Origin: DAOMNN01 sp964404505
GTDB lineage: Bacteria > Pseudomonadota > Gammaproteobacteria > Burkholderiales > Rhodocyclaceae
DNA: 32,678 bases
Assembly: GCA_964404505.1 (NCBI GenBank)
Contig: CAYOKH010000018.1
Span: 1-32,678 of the forward strand
Reading direction: 5' to 3'
Shown here: positions 8,446 through 16,832 of the stretch, in pieces
Layout: every line of letters starts with the position of its first letter
How positions within the stretch are numbered: the stretch's first letter is position 1
The notes under the pieces: model-generated
The model's input: the letters and a program-made list of their open reading frames with translations, nothing else
The model's database searches: none
Told to the model about the DNA's origin: nothing
Translations under genes and position numbers: made by a program

Positions 8446-9315
8446 TCAGGAAACGACCCGATGCGGCTTGCCACGCACAACGACCCGGTACACGCCGTCC
8501 TCGAAATGGAACTCGAGCGGATAATCGACGTGGCGCTCGCTGTAGAAGGGCGAATCCGGGGCAAGATAGTTGGCTGCAGCATGTCGCGGCAGCGCGCGCA
8601 GTTCGCGACGATCGAGCGTCGGTACCAGGCGGGCCCTGATGATGAGCACGTCGCGGTGATAAACGCGATCCCGCCCCGGATGGTCGCGCTCGACGATCCG
8701 GCGCAGCATATCCGCGTAATCGACCGGAAACACCCGATAAATGTCGTGATCGGGGACTTCGATCGCGTGCCGCTGGCCGTGGAGCATGCGACCCCTACCG
8801 TCGCGCACCAGTAATTCGAGCGAGTAAGCGCCGGCCCGCTCGCCCCTGACGGTCAGCGCCAGATCGAAACCCCTGTCGTCACTGCGATGGATGGCGCCCA
8901 GATCCGACACCACATGTCGTGACTCGAGCAACTGTTCCAGATGCGCCTGCCTGTTCACCATCGAGACGTTCTGCGCACGAAGCTGGTATGCGCCCAGCAG
9001 CGTCGCAAGTATGGCCGTCCCAATCAAAATGTTCGCTCGCCGATGCTCCAGCCCCCGCTCCGACGCCTCCGTCAGTACCGCGACCCGTCGTCCATGAAGA
9101 TAGCCGATGCCCGTGCACGTGACCATCGAAGCGACCAGGCCCAGCAGCGCGAGCCCGTACAGCACGACATCCGTGTTCTCCCCCCAGGGCCCTTCCCCAT
9201 ACACCGCCAAGAACAGGAAGGCGACACCCAGCCCGGTAGCGATCGCAATGGCCCCGTAGCCGACGATCAACCCCCACAATGCCCCGACCAGCAGATATTT
9301 TCGCTTGAGATCCAT
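8446..9315 (-). CDS. Membrane protein with four predicted helices and a C-terminal soluble domain, unknown
   Basis: 289 residues from the ATG at 9315 (MDLKRKY), with GGAG 9 bases upstream. The open frame continues to 9444, but that extension is the antisense of a transposase fragment and is unlikely to be coding. About four hydrophobic helices lie in the first 130 residues (for example YLLVGALWGLIVGYGAIAIA and ILIGTAILATLLGAY). A soluble domain of about 150 residues with many charged beta-strand-like segments follows. I do not recognise the family. Its start codon is only a few bases from the broken end of an IS630 relic, so its native promoter may have been displaced. It is followed directly by the methyltransferase gene. 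Confidence 0.6.
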   Translation of the reverse strand: MDLKRKYLLVGALWGLIVGYGAIAIATGLGVAFLFLAVYGEGPWGENTDVVLYGLALLGLVASMVTCTGIGYLHGRRVAVLTEASERGLEHRRANILIGTAILATLLGAYQLRAQNVSMVNRQAHLEQLLESRHVVSDLGAIHRSDDRGFDLALTVRGERAGAYSLELLVRDGRGRMLHGQRHAIEVPDHDIYRVFPVDYADMLRRIVERDHPGRDRVYHRDVLIIRARLVPTLDRRELRALPRHAAANYLAPDSPFYSERHVDYPLEFHFEDGVYRVVVRGKPHRVVS

Positions 9316-9318
9316 GCT

Positions 9319-9702
9319 GTCCCGCTCCGTTTTACCTTCTTCGACGGTGCGATCTATACTGATCGCTTCATCGCGTTCCTCGAAAACTTGATCGAGGACG
9401 CCAAGCGCAAGGTCTTCCTGATCGTCGACAACCTGCGTGTGCACCGCTCCAAGCGCGTCGCCAAGTGGGTGGGTGAGAACCTCAAGAAGATCGAAATCTT
9501 CTACCTACCGCCCTATGCGCCAGAACTGAACCTCGACGAATATCTGACTCGCGACCTGAAAACGAGCATCCGCTCCGGGCCGATCGCCCGCACCGCCACC
9601 GCCCTTCGCGAAAGGGCACGAATCTGCATGGAGCGCATCGCCGCCATGCCGAAGCGAGTGCGATCGTATTTCAGTCATGAGCATGTACAGTACGCGCGGT
9701 AA
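9319..9702 (+). pseudogene. IS630-family transposase, C-terminal fragment
   Basis: About 127 residues match the C-terminal half of IS630-type DDE transposases. The second catalytic Asp is in FLIVDNLRVH, followed by LPPYAPELN and the catalytic Glu in LDEYLTRDLK. The N-terminal DNA-binding domain and the first catalytic Asp are missing: recognisable homology begins at LRFTFFDG (about 9328), with no matching sequence upstream. The fragment's left end coincides with the start of the oppositely oriented membrane protein gene. The stop codon at 9700-9702 looks like the natural end. The relic cannot code for an active transposase. Confidence 0.85.
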
Positions 9703-9854
9703 TCATTTATTTCATTGCCGGTTTAATAGCAATGGGGAGAAGCGGCTGCGCCACGAGAGGCTGCGATCTCACGAGAATACCGTTCGATCAATCCAACGAA
9801 CACGCCGCCCGACCAAGCTGTGCCCGCCGAGCCATTCCTCGGCAGGTTCCGCGC
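9703..9854. mobile_element. Probable right-end remnant of the IS630-type element
   Basis: An AT-richer stretch just after the transposase stop (about 9703-9735) probably represents the 3' noncoding end of the insertion sequence. The left inverted repeat is absent, so the exact end cannot be fixed. The remainder up to the sulfatase stop codon holds no recognisable gene. Confidence 0.3.
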
Positions 9855-11420
9855 TCACGCAATAAGCGTCGAGCGTGGGCTCGTGTCCACGGCCTCCATT
9901 AGGCTATGGGCGAGATTTTCGATGAGGCCAGCGCGAACCTCGGCATGCAGCGGGTCGTCCCACAGGTTGTGGGACTCATCCGGATCGACCCTCAGGTCGT
10001 AGAGTTCACCCCACGCTTCGCCCCTGTACAGGGTCAACCGATATCTGTCGGTAATCAGGCTGCGCAGGATCGCCGGTTCGCTGAAGCCCATCCGCTTCTG
10101 CCCATCCTCGTATTCGATCATCAGCGCCTCGCGTACACCCTCCGAGCGCACGCGCTCTCCGAGCAGGCTTCTTCCCTGAATACCCCAATACGGCTTGAGG
10201 CCCGCGCGCTCGATAATGGTAGGCGCGATATCCAGTGTGCATGCGAGTGCTCCGGTCGTACGGGCACCACGGTCGTCAGGGTCGCACCAGATAAAGGGGA
10301 CCCGGGTGATGGAGCGAAACGGCAGTGCACCCTTCAGCAGCAAGCCATAATCGCCAAGATAGTCGCCGTGGTCGGAATTGAAGATGATAACGGTGTCCGC
10401 GTAGCGGCCGGACATCTTGAGAGCCTCGATGATGCCGCCGACCGCGTCGTCGATCATCGTAATCATTCCGCAGGACAATGCCATCGCCTCGCGCAGTTCA
10501 TGCTCATAACCCATGAAGGCGCCCTGGGCATCCGTGCGCCGCGTGTTGGCCTCGAGCTGCTCGCGGGCGTACCGAAGGGGCGGGGGCGGGTTCCGGTGAG
10601 CCTCGTAGGGAAGTCTTACCTCGAAGTCGGCGGGGTCGTACATGCTCCAATAGCGCCCGGGCGGGGTGAACGGGTGATGCGGATCCGGAAAGGAGACGAA
10701 GGCGATGAACGGCTGCTCGTCGCCGCGGACTTCGTTCAGGAAATCGATCGCGCGGTCGCGAATATAGCTGGTCGGGTAAAGCTCCTCGGGCAGCGGCGTG
10801 CGCACGGCCTGCGGGCAGACGTAGTCGTGGGGCAACTGGTTGTCAGGATCTCGAAACCAGTCGGCATCGGCGGTGTGCTGCTTGAGCCATTGGTAGTAGT
10901 GTCCGTGGCACTGAACACCATGCAGGGTGACCATATCGACCTGATCGAAGCCGTAGTACGGCGTTCTGATCCGGTAACGTTCCGTTCCCGTGTAGCGCGC
11001 GGCCTGTTCGTGACCGTAGTCCTCGCCGTCATCCCGCCACGCCTCGTCGATGACACCCAGGCTTGCAGGAACCGCCCGCTGATACGCCGCCTGCGCGGTC
11101 ATCGGCTGCACGTGACTCTTGCCGATGTGGGCGGTCCGGTACCCCCCTTTCCTCAAGACATCGACAAAGGTACTCGCACGATAGGAAAGGATGTTGCCGT
11201 TGTAACGCACGCCATTGACCGATGGATACCGCCCCGTGAGCAGCGCCGCACGATTGGGCATGCATACGGGACTGGCGACATGGAAGTTGTCGAAACGCGT
11301 TCCCCGCTCCGCAAGTTCGTCGATATGCGGAGTGCGCAGGATGGGGTGGCCGTAGCAGCCGAGATAGTCAGCCCGGTGCTGATCGGTCATCATGAAAAGA
11401 AAATTGACTCGCCTTGCCAT
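9855..11420 (-). CDS. Cytoplasmic type I sulfatase (formylglycine-dependent)
   Basis: 521 residues of the alkaline-phosphatase-fold sulfatase family, which hydrolyses sulfate esters. The modification motif C-x-P-x-R is present as Cys53-Met-Pro-Asn-Arg57, followed by AALLTGRYP. Cys53 must be converted to formylglycine. Metal and substrate residues include Asp13 in MTDQHR, Lys101 and His103 in GKSHV, and Asp350-His351 in FNSDHGDYLGDYG. There is no signal peptide, so it acts in the cytoplasm on an imported substrate. It is the last gene of the minus-strand catabolic arm, 64 bases after the TauD-type oxygenase. The substrate is unknown; it does not look like choline sulfatase. A sulfatase-modifying enzyme is not encoded in the window. 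Confidence 0.9.
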   Translation of the reverse strand: MARRVNFLFMMTDQHRADYLGCYGHPILRTPHIDELAERGTRFDNFHVASPVCMPNRAALLTGRYPSVNGVRYNGNILSYRASTFVDVLRKGGYRTAHIGKSHVQPMTAQAAYQRAVPASLGVIDEAWRDDGEDYGHEQAARYTGTERYRIRTPYYGFDQVDMVTLHGVQCHGHYYQWLKQHTADADWFRDPDNQLPHDYVCPQAVRTPLPEELYPTSYIRDRAIDFLNEVRGDEQPFIAFVSFPDPHHPFTPPGRYWSMYDPADFEVRLPYEAHRNPPPPLRYAREQLEANTRRTDAQGAFMGYEHELREAMALSCGMITMIDDAVGGIIEALKMSGRYADTVIIFNSDHGDYLGDYGLLLKGALPFRSITRVPFIWCDPDDRGARTTGALACTLDIAPTIIERAGLKPYWGIQGRSLLGERVRSEGVREALMIEYEDGQKRMGFSEPAILRSLITDRYRLTLYRGEAWGELYDLRVDPDESHNLWDDPLHAEVRAGLIENLAHSLMEAVDTSPRSTLIA

Positions 11421-11484
11421 AGCCTGGTGCGTTCGATCGTTACTTGTGCCGAGGCGACGTCCCCGGGGAGGTCAGCGGCGGACA

Positions 11485-12438
11485 CTAGTAGGCACGCTGA
11501 AACTGGCGTTTTGGCACCTGCCCGGAAGCGGCCTTGAGGCCACGCGACCCGTGCCGTTTCTGGAACGGACCCTTGATGCCGGCCATAACGTCCTCGGGGC
11601 CCACCGGCCGGTCGCCCTTGATGGTGACGCGCTCCATCAGCCGCCGCTGAGGCCAGTAGTCGTGGATGGCATAGTGCTGGGTCGCGCGGTTGTCCCAGAA
11701 CGTCATCGTGTTCGGCTTCCATCGGACCCGCAGCTGATAATCGGGTATTTGCGCTTGCCCGAACAGCAGGTCCAGCAACATCCGGCTTTCCCGCTCCTTC
11801 ATGCCGACAATGCGCAATGTGAACTGCGGGTTCACGTTGAGAATGGGTTTCCCGGAGACCGGGTGAAGGCGAACGACCGGGTGCGTCGGGTTCGGATACG
11901 TATCCTCGATCCGCCGCAGACTCGCCCGATCCTCAGGGCTGTCGCCGAACAGGGTTCTGAACGGCTTGAAGTCGTGCACGGCCTCAAGTCCGGTAATGAA
12001 GTGTTGCAGCCGATCGCTCAGTCCTTCGAACGCCGCCGTCATGCTGCAGAACATCGTATCGCCGCCGACCTCCGGAACGACCTTGGCACGCAGCATCGTA
12101 CCGGCCGGCGGGTCGAAGCGGAAAGTTTCGTCGCTATGCCAGACATCGGTCAGCGCGGGCGGATTGTCCCTGTGATTGTCCAGGACGATCACCTCCGGTT
12201 TGTCGTCCATATTCGGTGAGAATGGATGGATACTGAGTTCGCCGAAGCAGGCGGCAAAGGCCATCTGATGATCCACTGTGATGTCCTGGTCGGGAAAGAC
12301 GAGCACCTCATGCTCGACCCAGGCATCGAATAGCGTCTTGAAATCGGAGTCACTGACTGGCCTGGTGAGATCCAGACCGGACACCTCAGCGCCGATGTTT
12401 GGATTGATGCGGGTGATCTTCATGGTCGTTTCGCTCAT
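11485..12438 (-). CDS. TauD/TfdA-family Fe(II)/2-oxoglutarate dioxygenase
   Basis: 317 residues, close to taurine dioxygenase and alkylsulfatase AtsK. The iron triad is His101 and Asp103 (VWHSDETF) and His255 (RATQHYAIHDY). The 2-oxoglutarate-binding arginine lies in RRLMERVTI (Arg270), almost the same numbering as E. coli TauD. The family oxidises the carbon next to a sulfonate, sulfate ester or aryloxy group, releasing sulfite or sulfate and an aldehyde or keto product. The start has a strong GGAGGA. It sits between the TRAP permease and the sulfatase on the same strand, consistent with intracellular processing of an imported sulfur compound. The actual substrate cannot be read from sequence. 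Confidence 0.9.
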   Translation of the reverse strand: MSETTMKITRINPNIGAEVSGLDLTRPVSDSDFKTLFDAWVEHEVLVFPDQDITVDHQMAFAACFGELSIHPFSPNMDDKPEVIVLDNHRDNPPALTDVWHSDETFRFDPPAGTMLRAKVVPEVGGDTMFCSMTAAFEGLSDRLQHFITGLEAVHDFKPFRTLFGDSPEDRASLRRIEDTYPNPTHPVVRLHPVSGKPILNVNPQFTLRIVGMKERESRMLLDLLFGQAQIPDYQLRVRWKPNTMTFWDNRATQHYAIHDYWPQRRLMERVTIKGDRPVGPEDVMAGIKGPFQKRHGSRGLKAASGQVPKRQFQRAY

Positions 12439-12471
12439 GAGTCGTCCTCCGGAAGTCAGGTTTCGACGCGA

Positions 12472-14400
12472 TCAGAATTCGGCCCGGCTCTTCGCCGCCC
12501 GTGGCGAAGGAACTTGCTTATCCACGAGCCGCTGCCAGCCGACAAAAAGACCCAGCACGGCGCCCGCAACCACCAGCGCCAGAAAGTTGCTCGGCCCCAC
12601 CCAGATGCTCGCGCTGCCCGCCACAGCGGCAAGTACGACAAGAAACACGATCGAGGCCGGGCTTTCGTTCCGGTCACCTTCAAAACGCGACAGGGCGACG
12701 GCGAGAACGAAGCTTGCAACCAAAAGCGTGCCGACGGCGATGACGGTTTCCGCGAGGTCGCCCTGACCGATCAGTGCAGGGTTGACGACGAACAGGAAAG
12801 GCAGGACGAAGGCGGGCAACGCTAGACGAAGGGCAGCGGTGCTCGTTCCCCACAGCGGCGCATCCGCCAGCCCGGCGGCCGTATACGAGGCGATCGCCAC
12901 CGGCGGAGTCAGCATCGACACCAGGCCGAAGTAGAAAATGAACAGGTGCGCCGCCATCGGCTCGATGCCCATGCGCGTCAGGGCCGGCGCGAGAATGATC
13001 GAGAGCACCACGTAGACGGCCGCCGTGGGCATCCCCATCCCCAGCACGATGGCAATCACGGCCGTGATCACGAGCATCGGCAGCAGACCGGCGGTGCTGC
13101 CGACATGGGCGAGCGCGTTGGTCAACAGGAAGCCGAGGCCGGAGACGTTGAGCGCACCGATCACGATGCCTGCGGCGGCGCAGATGAGCAGCAGGACGAT
13201 GAAGGTCTCGCCGGCCTGCAACAGGATGCGCCACAGCAGGACCGGCGTCGGCCAGATCCCCTTGGCCAGCAACCCCGCTCCAAAAGTCAGCGCGGCAGCG
13301 AACAAGGCGGCCTTCCCTGGGCTGTAGCCGAGCCAGAAGAGGAGGTAGATGAGCAGCCCCAACGGCAACAGATAGGGCCAGCCCTTGCAGAAGACGGCGA
13401 TACCCTGCGGGATCTCGTGGGCCGGCAGCCCCTGCAACCCGAGGCGGCGGGCGATTAGATCGACCTGCATGTAGAGGACGAGATAATAGATGACCGCCGG
13501 GATAAGGGCCGCGGCCACCACCTGCGCGTAGGGAACCTGCAGGAACTCGGCAATCAGAAAGGCGGTCGCCCCCATCACCGGCGGCGCCAGTTGTCCGCCG
13601 TTGGAAGCAACGGCCTCCGTCGCCGCAGCCAGGCGGCCGGGAAAGCCGGTGCGCTTCATCAACGGGATCGTCACGACGCCGGTGGTCATGATGTTGCCGA
13701 CGGTAGAGCCGCTAATCGAACCGAACAGGCTGGAGGCGAGCACCGCGACCTTCGCCGGACCGCCACGCCGGCTCCCCATGCCCGCGAGCGCCATATCCGT
13801 GAAAAACACGCTGGCACCGACTTGGGACATCACCGCGCCCATCACCACGAAACCGAGCACCACCGTTGCGGCGACCCGCAACACCAGGCCCGGCACCCCG
13901 CTGGTGTCGTTGTACAGATAGAGGATAAGCCGAGTCGGCGGTGAATAAGCGGCCTCGACCGCCGGGGGTAGATGGTGCCCGAACAGCGCATAGGCCGCGC
14001 AAGCGACCACGATCAAGGCGATCGGATTACCGCAGTTGCGCCGCAAAGCCTCCACCAGACTGACCAGTGCGATCAGCCCAGGAACCCATTTTTCCGGCCC
14101 GCGCTGGAGAAGCTGCACCATCCAGGCCTCGTGGTTGATGGCGCCCCACGCCCAGCAGCCGAAGGCGATGACCGCGATCGCCAGTTCGAGCAGACCGGCC
14201 TCGCGGCCAAAGGGGCGGCGCAGAAAACCGACGGCTACTCCGAGCCCGGCCATGAGCGAGAGGTAGGATGCCGTCCCCAAGGCCAGTCCGAAGTAGGTCG
14301 GCGCGCCCAGCAGCCACAGGATGCCCGCGACAGGGATGAACGCGGTGAGGCCCAGTCGGACGTACTCCGCGATAACGGCGCTCAACCGATGCATGTGCAC
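12472..14400 (-). CDS. TAXI-type TRAP transporter permease (fused small and large subunits)
   Basis: 642 residues, strongly hydrophobic, with more than a dozen membrane segments. Short TAXI-permease motifs include ASNGGQLAPPVMGATAFLIAE and VLGMGMPTAAVYVV. The N-terminal third corresponds to the DctQ-like small subunit and the remainder to the DctM-like large subunit. It imports an organic acid using an ion gradient, together with the periplasmic binding protein encoded 67 bases upstream. Two starts, Met1 and Met3 (MHMHRL), are possible. The gene continues into the TauD-type oxygenase after 33 bases, suggesting one transcript. The substrate is not deducible but should match the downstream catabolic enzymes. 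Confidence 0.93.
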   Translation of the reverse strand: MHMHRLSAVIAEYVRLGLTAFIPVAGILWLLGAPTYFGLALGTASYLSLMAGLGVAVGFLRRPFGREAGLLELAIAVIAFGCWAWGAINHEAWMVQLLQRGPEKWVPGLIALVSLVEALRRNCGNPIALIVVACAAYALFGHHLPPAVEAAYSPPTRLILYLYNDTSGVPGLVLRVAATVVLGFVVMGAVMSQVGASVFFTDMALAGMGSRRGGPAKVAVLASSLFGSISGSTVGNIMTTGVVTIPLMKRTGFPGRLAAATEAVASNGGQLAPPVMGATAFLIAEFLQVPYAQVVAAALIPAVIYYLVLYMQVDLIARRLGLQGLPAHEIPQGIAVFCKGWPYLLPLGLLIYLLFWLGYSPGKAALFAAALTFGAGLLAKGIWPTPVLLWRILLQAGETFIVLLLICAAAGIVIGALNVSGLGFLLTNALAHVGSTAGLLPMLVITAVIAIVLGMGMPTAAVYVVLSIILAPALTRMGIEPMAAHLFIFYFGLVSMLTPPVAIASYTAAGLADAPLWGTSTAALRLALPAFVLPFLFVVNPALIGQGDLAETVIAVGTLLVASFVLAVALSRFEGDRNESPASIVFLVVLAAVAGSASIWVGPSNFLALVVAGAVLGLFVGWQRLVDKQVPSPRAAKSRAEF

Positions 14401-14423
14401 TCCAGGGCTAAGGGGAGGCGTGA

Positions 14424-14447
14424 GCGGCCCCCCTGAGGGGGGCGCCT
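14424..14447 (-). promoter_or_regulatory. GC hairpin between TRAP binding protein and permease genes
   Basis: Seven G-C pairs close a three-base loop (G-CCCCCC-TGA-GGGGGG-C, 14427-14443) in the 67-base gap between the two transporter genes. No T-run follows on the minus strand. It is therefore more likely an mRNA-stabilising or attenuating hairpin that keeps the binding protein in excess over the permease than a full terminator. Confidence 0.45.
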
Positions 14448-14467
14448 AGTGGCGACGAGCAGGCGCG

Positions 14468-15490
14468 CTAGTTCTTGAAGCTGGCCTCGTGGGCGTCGTT
14501 ATCCTGCGACCACAACCCCACCTCCTTGAAGTAGCGTATCGCGCCCGGGTGATAGGGGACGGCGTTGCTGCTACCGGCAAGACCGCTGGCCGGGTTGCCG
14601 CGCAGAGCACCGTGGTCCTCCTGCAGTTCAGCCCAGTTTTCGTGCAGCGCCTTGACCACCCTGTAGGCATCGTCGTCGCTGAGGCGGGTGCTACCGATCA
14701 GGAAGATATCGAAGCCGGTGACAGAGATTTCCTCATTGACGCCGGGATTGTTGGGCCCGGGTGTGGCCTTTGCGAGGTAAAGACCCTCGACCTGGCTGCT
14801 CAGAAATTCGGTGTTGGCGTCATCACCGGACACGTCCAGGATCACTACGCCGCCGGGGATGGCGGCCTGCGCCTGCCTCATGAGCGGGATGCCGAGCGCC
14901 GATACCGATGCATCGAGCGCGCCCTCGGTCACCATGGCAAAACCGGCGGGCAGGCCATCGATGGTTACCGCCGTCACGTCCTTTTCCGGATCGACGCCGC
15001 CGGCGCTGAGCATGGCCCGGTTTGCAGCCTCCAACGATACGTTGGCACGGAGACCCACCGCGACCCGCTTGCCCTTGAGATCGGCAATGGTCTTCACGCC
15101 GGAGTCAGCGCGGGCGAAGTAAGCGTAGGGGAGCGGCCACAGACGCATGAGGGCGCGCACCTCCTGCAGCCTGCCGCCCTGCTCATAGTCGCCGATGCCC
15201 TTGTACCCCATGCCGCTGTCCAGCGATGAGGACAGACCCATGGTCACCTCGCCGGCGTTTACCAACGGCAGGTATGCCGAGGAGCCTGAGTAGGGCTGCG
15301 CGGTGGCGTTGATGCCGGCCTTGTCCGCCAGCACCTTGGACAGGGCTCCGCCGATGACAAAGTAGTTGGTTCCTTGCGGATTGGTGCCTATCGTCGCTCG
15401 CCTCAGTTCAGCACTCGCGGACGTCGCAACGACCGCCGACAGCGCGAGCACCGAGGCCAGCACCAACTTGTTGAGCTTGCTCGTGAACAT
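14468..15490 (-). CDS. TAXI-family TRAP transporter solute-binding protein
   Basis: 340 residues with a clear Sec signal peptide (MFTSKLNKLVLASVLALSAV..., cleavage after ATSASA). The mature protein begins LRRATIGTNPQGTNYFVIGGAL, typical of TAXI proteins (the TRAP-associated extracytoplasmic immunogenic type). It binds the substrate in the periplasm and hands it to the permease encoded next. GAGGAG lies just before the ATG. Upstream is a 230-base gap containing 9-base repeats and then the IclR gene. The substrate is unknown; an aromatic or sulfur-containing carboxylate would fit the locus. Confidence 0.94.
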   Translation of the reverse strand: MFTSKLNKLVLASVLALSAVVATSASAELRRATIGTNPQGTNYFVIGGALSKVLADKAGINATAQPYSGSSAYLPLVNAGEVTMGLSSSLDSGMGYKGIGDYEQGGRLQEVRALMRLWPLPYAYFARADSGVKTIADLKGKRVAVGLRANVSLEAANRAMLSAGGVDPEKDVTAVTIDGLPAGFAMVTEGALDASVSALGIPLMRQAQAAIPGGVVILDVSGDDANTEFLSSQVEGLYLAKATPGPNNPGVNEEISVTGFDIFLIGSTRLSDDDAYRVVKALHENWAELQEDHGALRGNPASGLAGSSNAVPYHPGAIRYFKEVGLWSQDNDAHEASFKN

Positions 15491-15564
15491 GTCTTCTCCT
15501 CCTGCGCGGTGTATTCCGCATGATTACGGTTGTTCTTCTGGTAGTTTCGGGGTTCTCCTCCTGC

Positions 15565-15609
15565 CACTGGTGCCACTCTTGCGAGTCTTGCGACTCTTGC
15601 AAGGCTTGG
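15565..15609. repeat. Imperfect 9-base tandem repeat upstream of the TRAP genes
   Basis: Five consecutive 9-base units follow each other: CACTGGTGC, CACTCTTGC, GAGTCTTGC, GACTCTTGC, AAGGCTTGG. The central three differ from each other at only one or two positions. The block lies 75 to 119 bases upstream of the binding-protein start codon and downstream of the IclR gene. The spacing is just under one helical turn. It could be an array of regulator contacts or a simple-sequence expansion. No coding role is evident. Confidence 0.5.
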
Positions 15610-15720
15610 ACGGGTGTAGTGGTCGGGGGGTGGCGCTCCGGCCTCATTGCGGGTCGGCTCAGCGCGTGGCGTGGTGAAGTCCCGACCCGCATTCTTGAAT
15701 ATGGAAAAGGGCCATCCACT

Positions 15721-16521
15721 TCATGGCGGCTTTCTGTCCCCAAGGCTCTCTGCGATCTGGTTTGCAGCCGCTGCAACCAGAGGCCCGATGTCCGAGATCC
15801 GTTCCGGGGAGAGCCTTTGCAACGGCCCTGCAATCGTGACGGCCGCAACCACGGCCCCGGAAAAATCGCGGACCGGGGCTCCGACTGCCCTAATATCGTT
15901 ATAACGCTCTCCGCTGTCAACCGCGTACCCGAGCTTTCGGGCTGTGGCAAGATCGGCGTCCAGCTGCGCATAACCGACCATCGTTCTGGTCGTGCATGCC
16001 TGGAGCGGTTCGGGCCCCAGGATGGCTCGTATCTGACTTGGCTGGAGCCAGGCCAGCAAAGCCTTCCCACCGGCCGTCGCATGAAGGGGAGCCCGGCTGC
16101 CGACCTGTGCATTCATTCCCAGCGCCTGCTCTGAGCCACGCCTCTCCAGATAAACCGTCTCGGCCCTTGATCGGACTGCCAGGTAGACTGTCTCGTCAAC
16201 CTCCTCGGCCAGCTGTTCCAGCAAGAACCGAGTGTCCTGATTCAAACCGAACCGCCCCACGGAACGCGCCACCAAGGCCACCAGTCCACCCGCAATCCGG
16301 TAGTCCCGGCTGGTGGGTTCCTGCTCCACATACCCTATGGAAGCCAATGCAGACAGGAGACGATGCACCGTTGATTTCGGCAGGTCGAGGGTTCGGGAGA
16401 GGTCCCGGATACCGGCCTTGCCATTCCCGGCGAGAGTTTCCAGCAGCCGGTGGGCGCGTTCCAGCGACTGTACGCCCCCCTGGTCAGATCCGGACACCCC
16501 CTTCTCTTTCGCCTCGGGCAT
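15721..16521 (-). CDS. IclR-family transcriptional regulator
   Basis: 266 residues. The N-terminal winged helix-turn-helix (about residues 15-75) includes LSRTLDLPKSTVHRLLSAL and GYVEQEPTSRDYRI. The C-terminal ligand-binding domain shows the IclR signature region (SRAPLHATAGGKALLAWL and SGERYNDIRAVGAPVRDFSG). The ATG at 16521 was chosen over an upstream one at 16557, which would lie inside the ferredoxin gene; only four bases separate it from the ferredoxin stop. It thus belongs to the flavoprotein-ferredoxin transcript. IclR proteins commonly control aromatic catabolism in response to a pathway compound, and this one most likely governs the two divergent arms. Whether it activates or represses is unknown. 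Confidence 0.93.
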   Translation of the reverse strand: MPEAKEKGVSGSDQGGVQSLERAHRLLETLAGNGKAGIRDLSRTLDLPKSTVHRLLSALASIGYVEQEPTSRDYRIAGGLVALVARSVGRFGLNQDTRFLLEQLAEEVDETVYLAVRSRAETVYLERRGSEQALGMNAQVGSRAPLHATAGGKALLAWLQPSQIRAILGPEPLQACTTRTMVGYAQLDADLATARKLGYAVDSGERYNDIRAVGAPVRDFSGAVVAAVTIAGPLQRLSPERISDIGPLVAAAANQIAESLGDRKPP

Positions 16522-16525
16522 TCTC

Positions 16526-16810
16526 TTAATAGTCCACCCCGGTAGGCAGCCAGTCACTTGCGCTGACGTCGACCATGTTCAACATCGACTCCGTAAAGAC
16601 GTAGTAGATAGCTCCGGTAGGGCACTCCATGCGGCAAACCCCACAATGCCAGCATTCCTGCGCATATTTCACCCTGACATCCCGGGTCACCTTCTTGCCC
16701 AGAACCCGAATCGGCTCCGCCCGGACGGTGGTTTCGTAGACATCAGTGATGCAATATCTGTCACAGATCATACAGCCGACGCATAGCTCGGGCTTTATCA
16801 CGGGTGGCAT
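16526..16810 (-). CDS. Two-cluster ferredoxin, similar to APS reductase beta subunit (AprB-like)
   Basis: 94 residues from the ATG at 16810 (MPPVIKPEL), with AGAGGAGA upstream; longer in-frame extensions run antisense to the flavoprotein gene. Two 4Fe-4S binding sets are visible: Cys10, 13, 16, 20 and Cys53, 56, 59, 63. The second set reads ECWHCGVCRMECPTGAI, close to the CWxCxxCxxxCPxxAI pattern of AprB. It should pass electrons to or from the flavoprotein encoded 22 bases upstream. The pair resembles the AprBA layout, but function in sulfite/APS chemistry is not proven. An electron-transfer partner for an oxidoreductase acting on the pathway's substrate is equally possible. Confidence 0.85.
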   Translation of the reverse strand: MPPVIKPELCVGCMICDRYCITDVYETTVRAEPIRVLGKKVTRDVRVKYAQECWHCGVCRMECPTGAIYYVFTESMLNMVDVSASDWLPTGVDY

Positions 16811-16832
16811 TGCGGTTATCTCCTCTTGTCCG

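Noticed and set aside
9906..11537. 543-codon open frame opposite the sulfatase
   Set aside because: The sulfatase motif C-x-P-x-R and metal residues fix the coding strand as minus.
15565..15609. Short repeats read as a CRISPR array or a small Cys-rich peptide gene
   Set aside because: Units are only 9 bases with no spacers, and the frame giving Cys-rich triplets lacks a start with a ribosome binding site.
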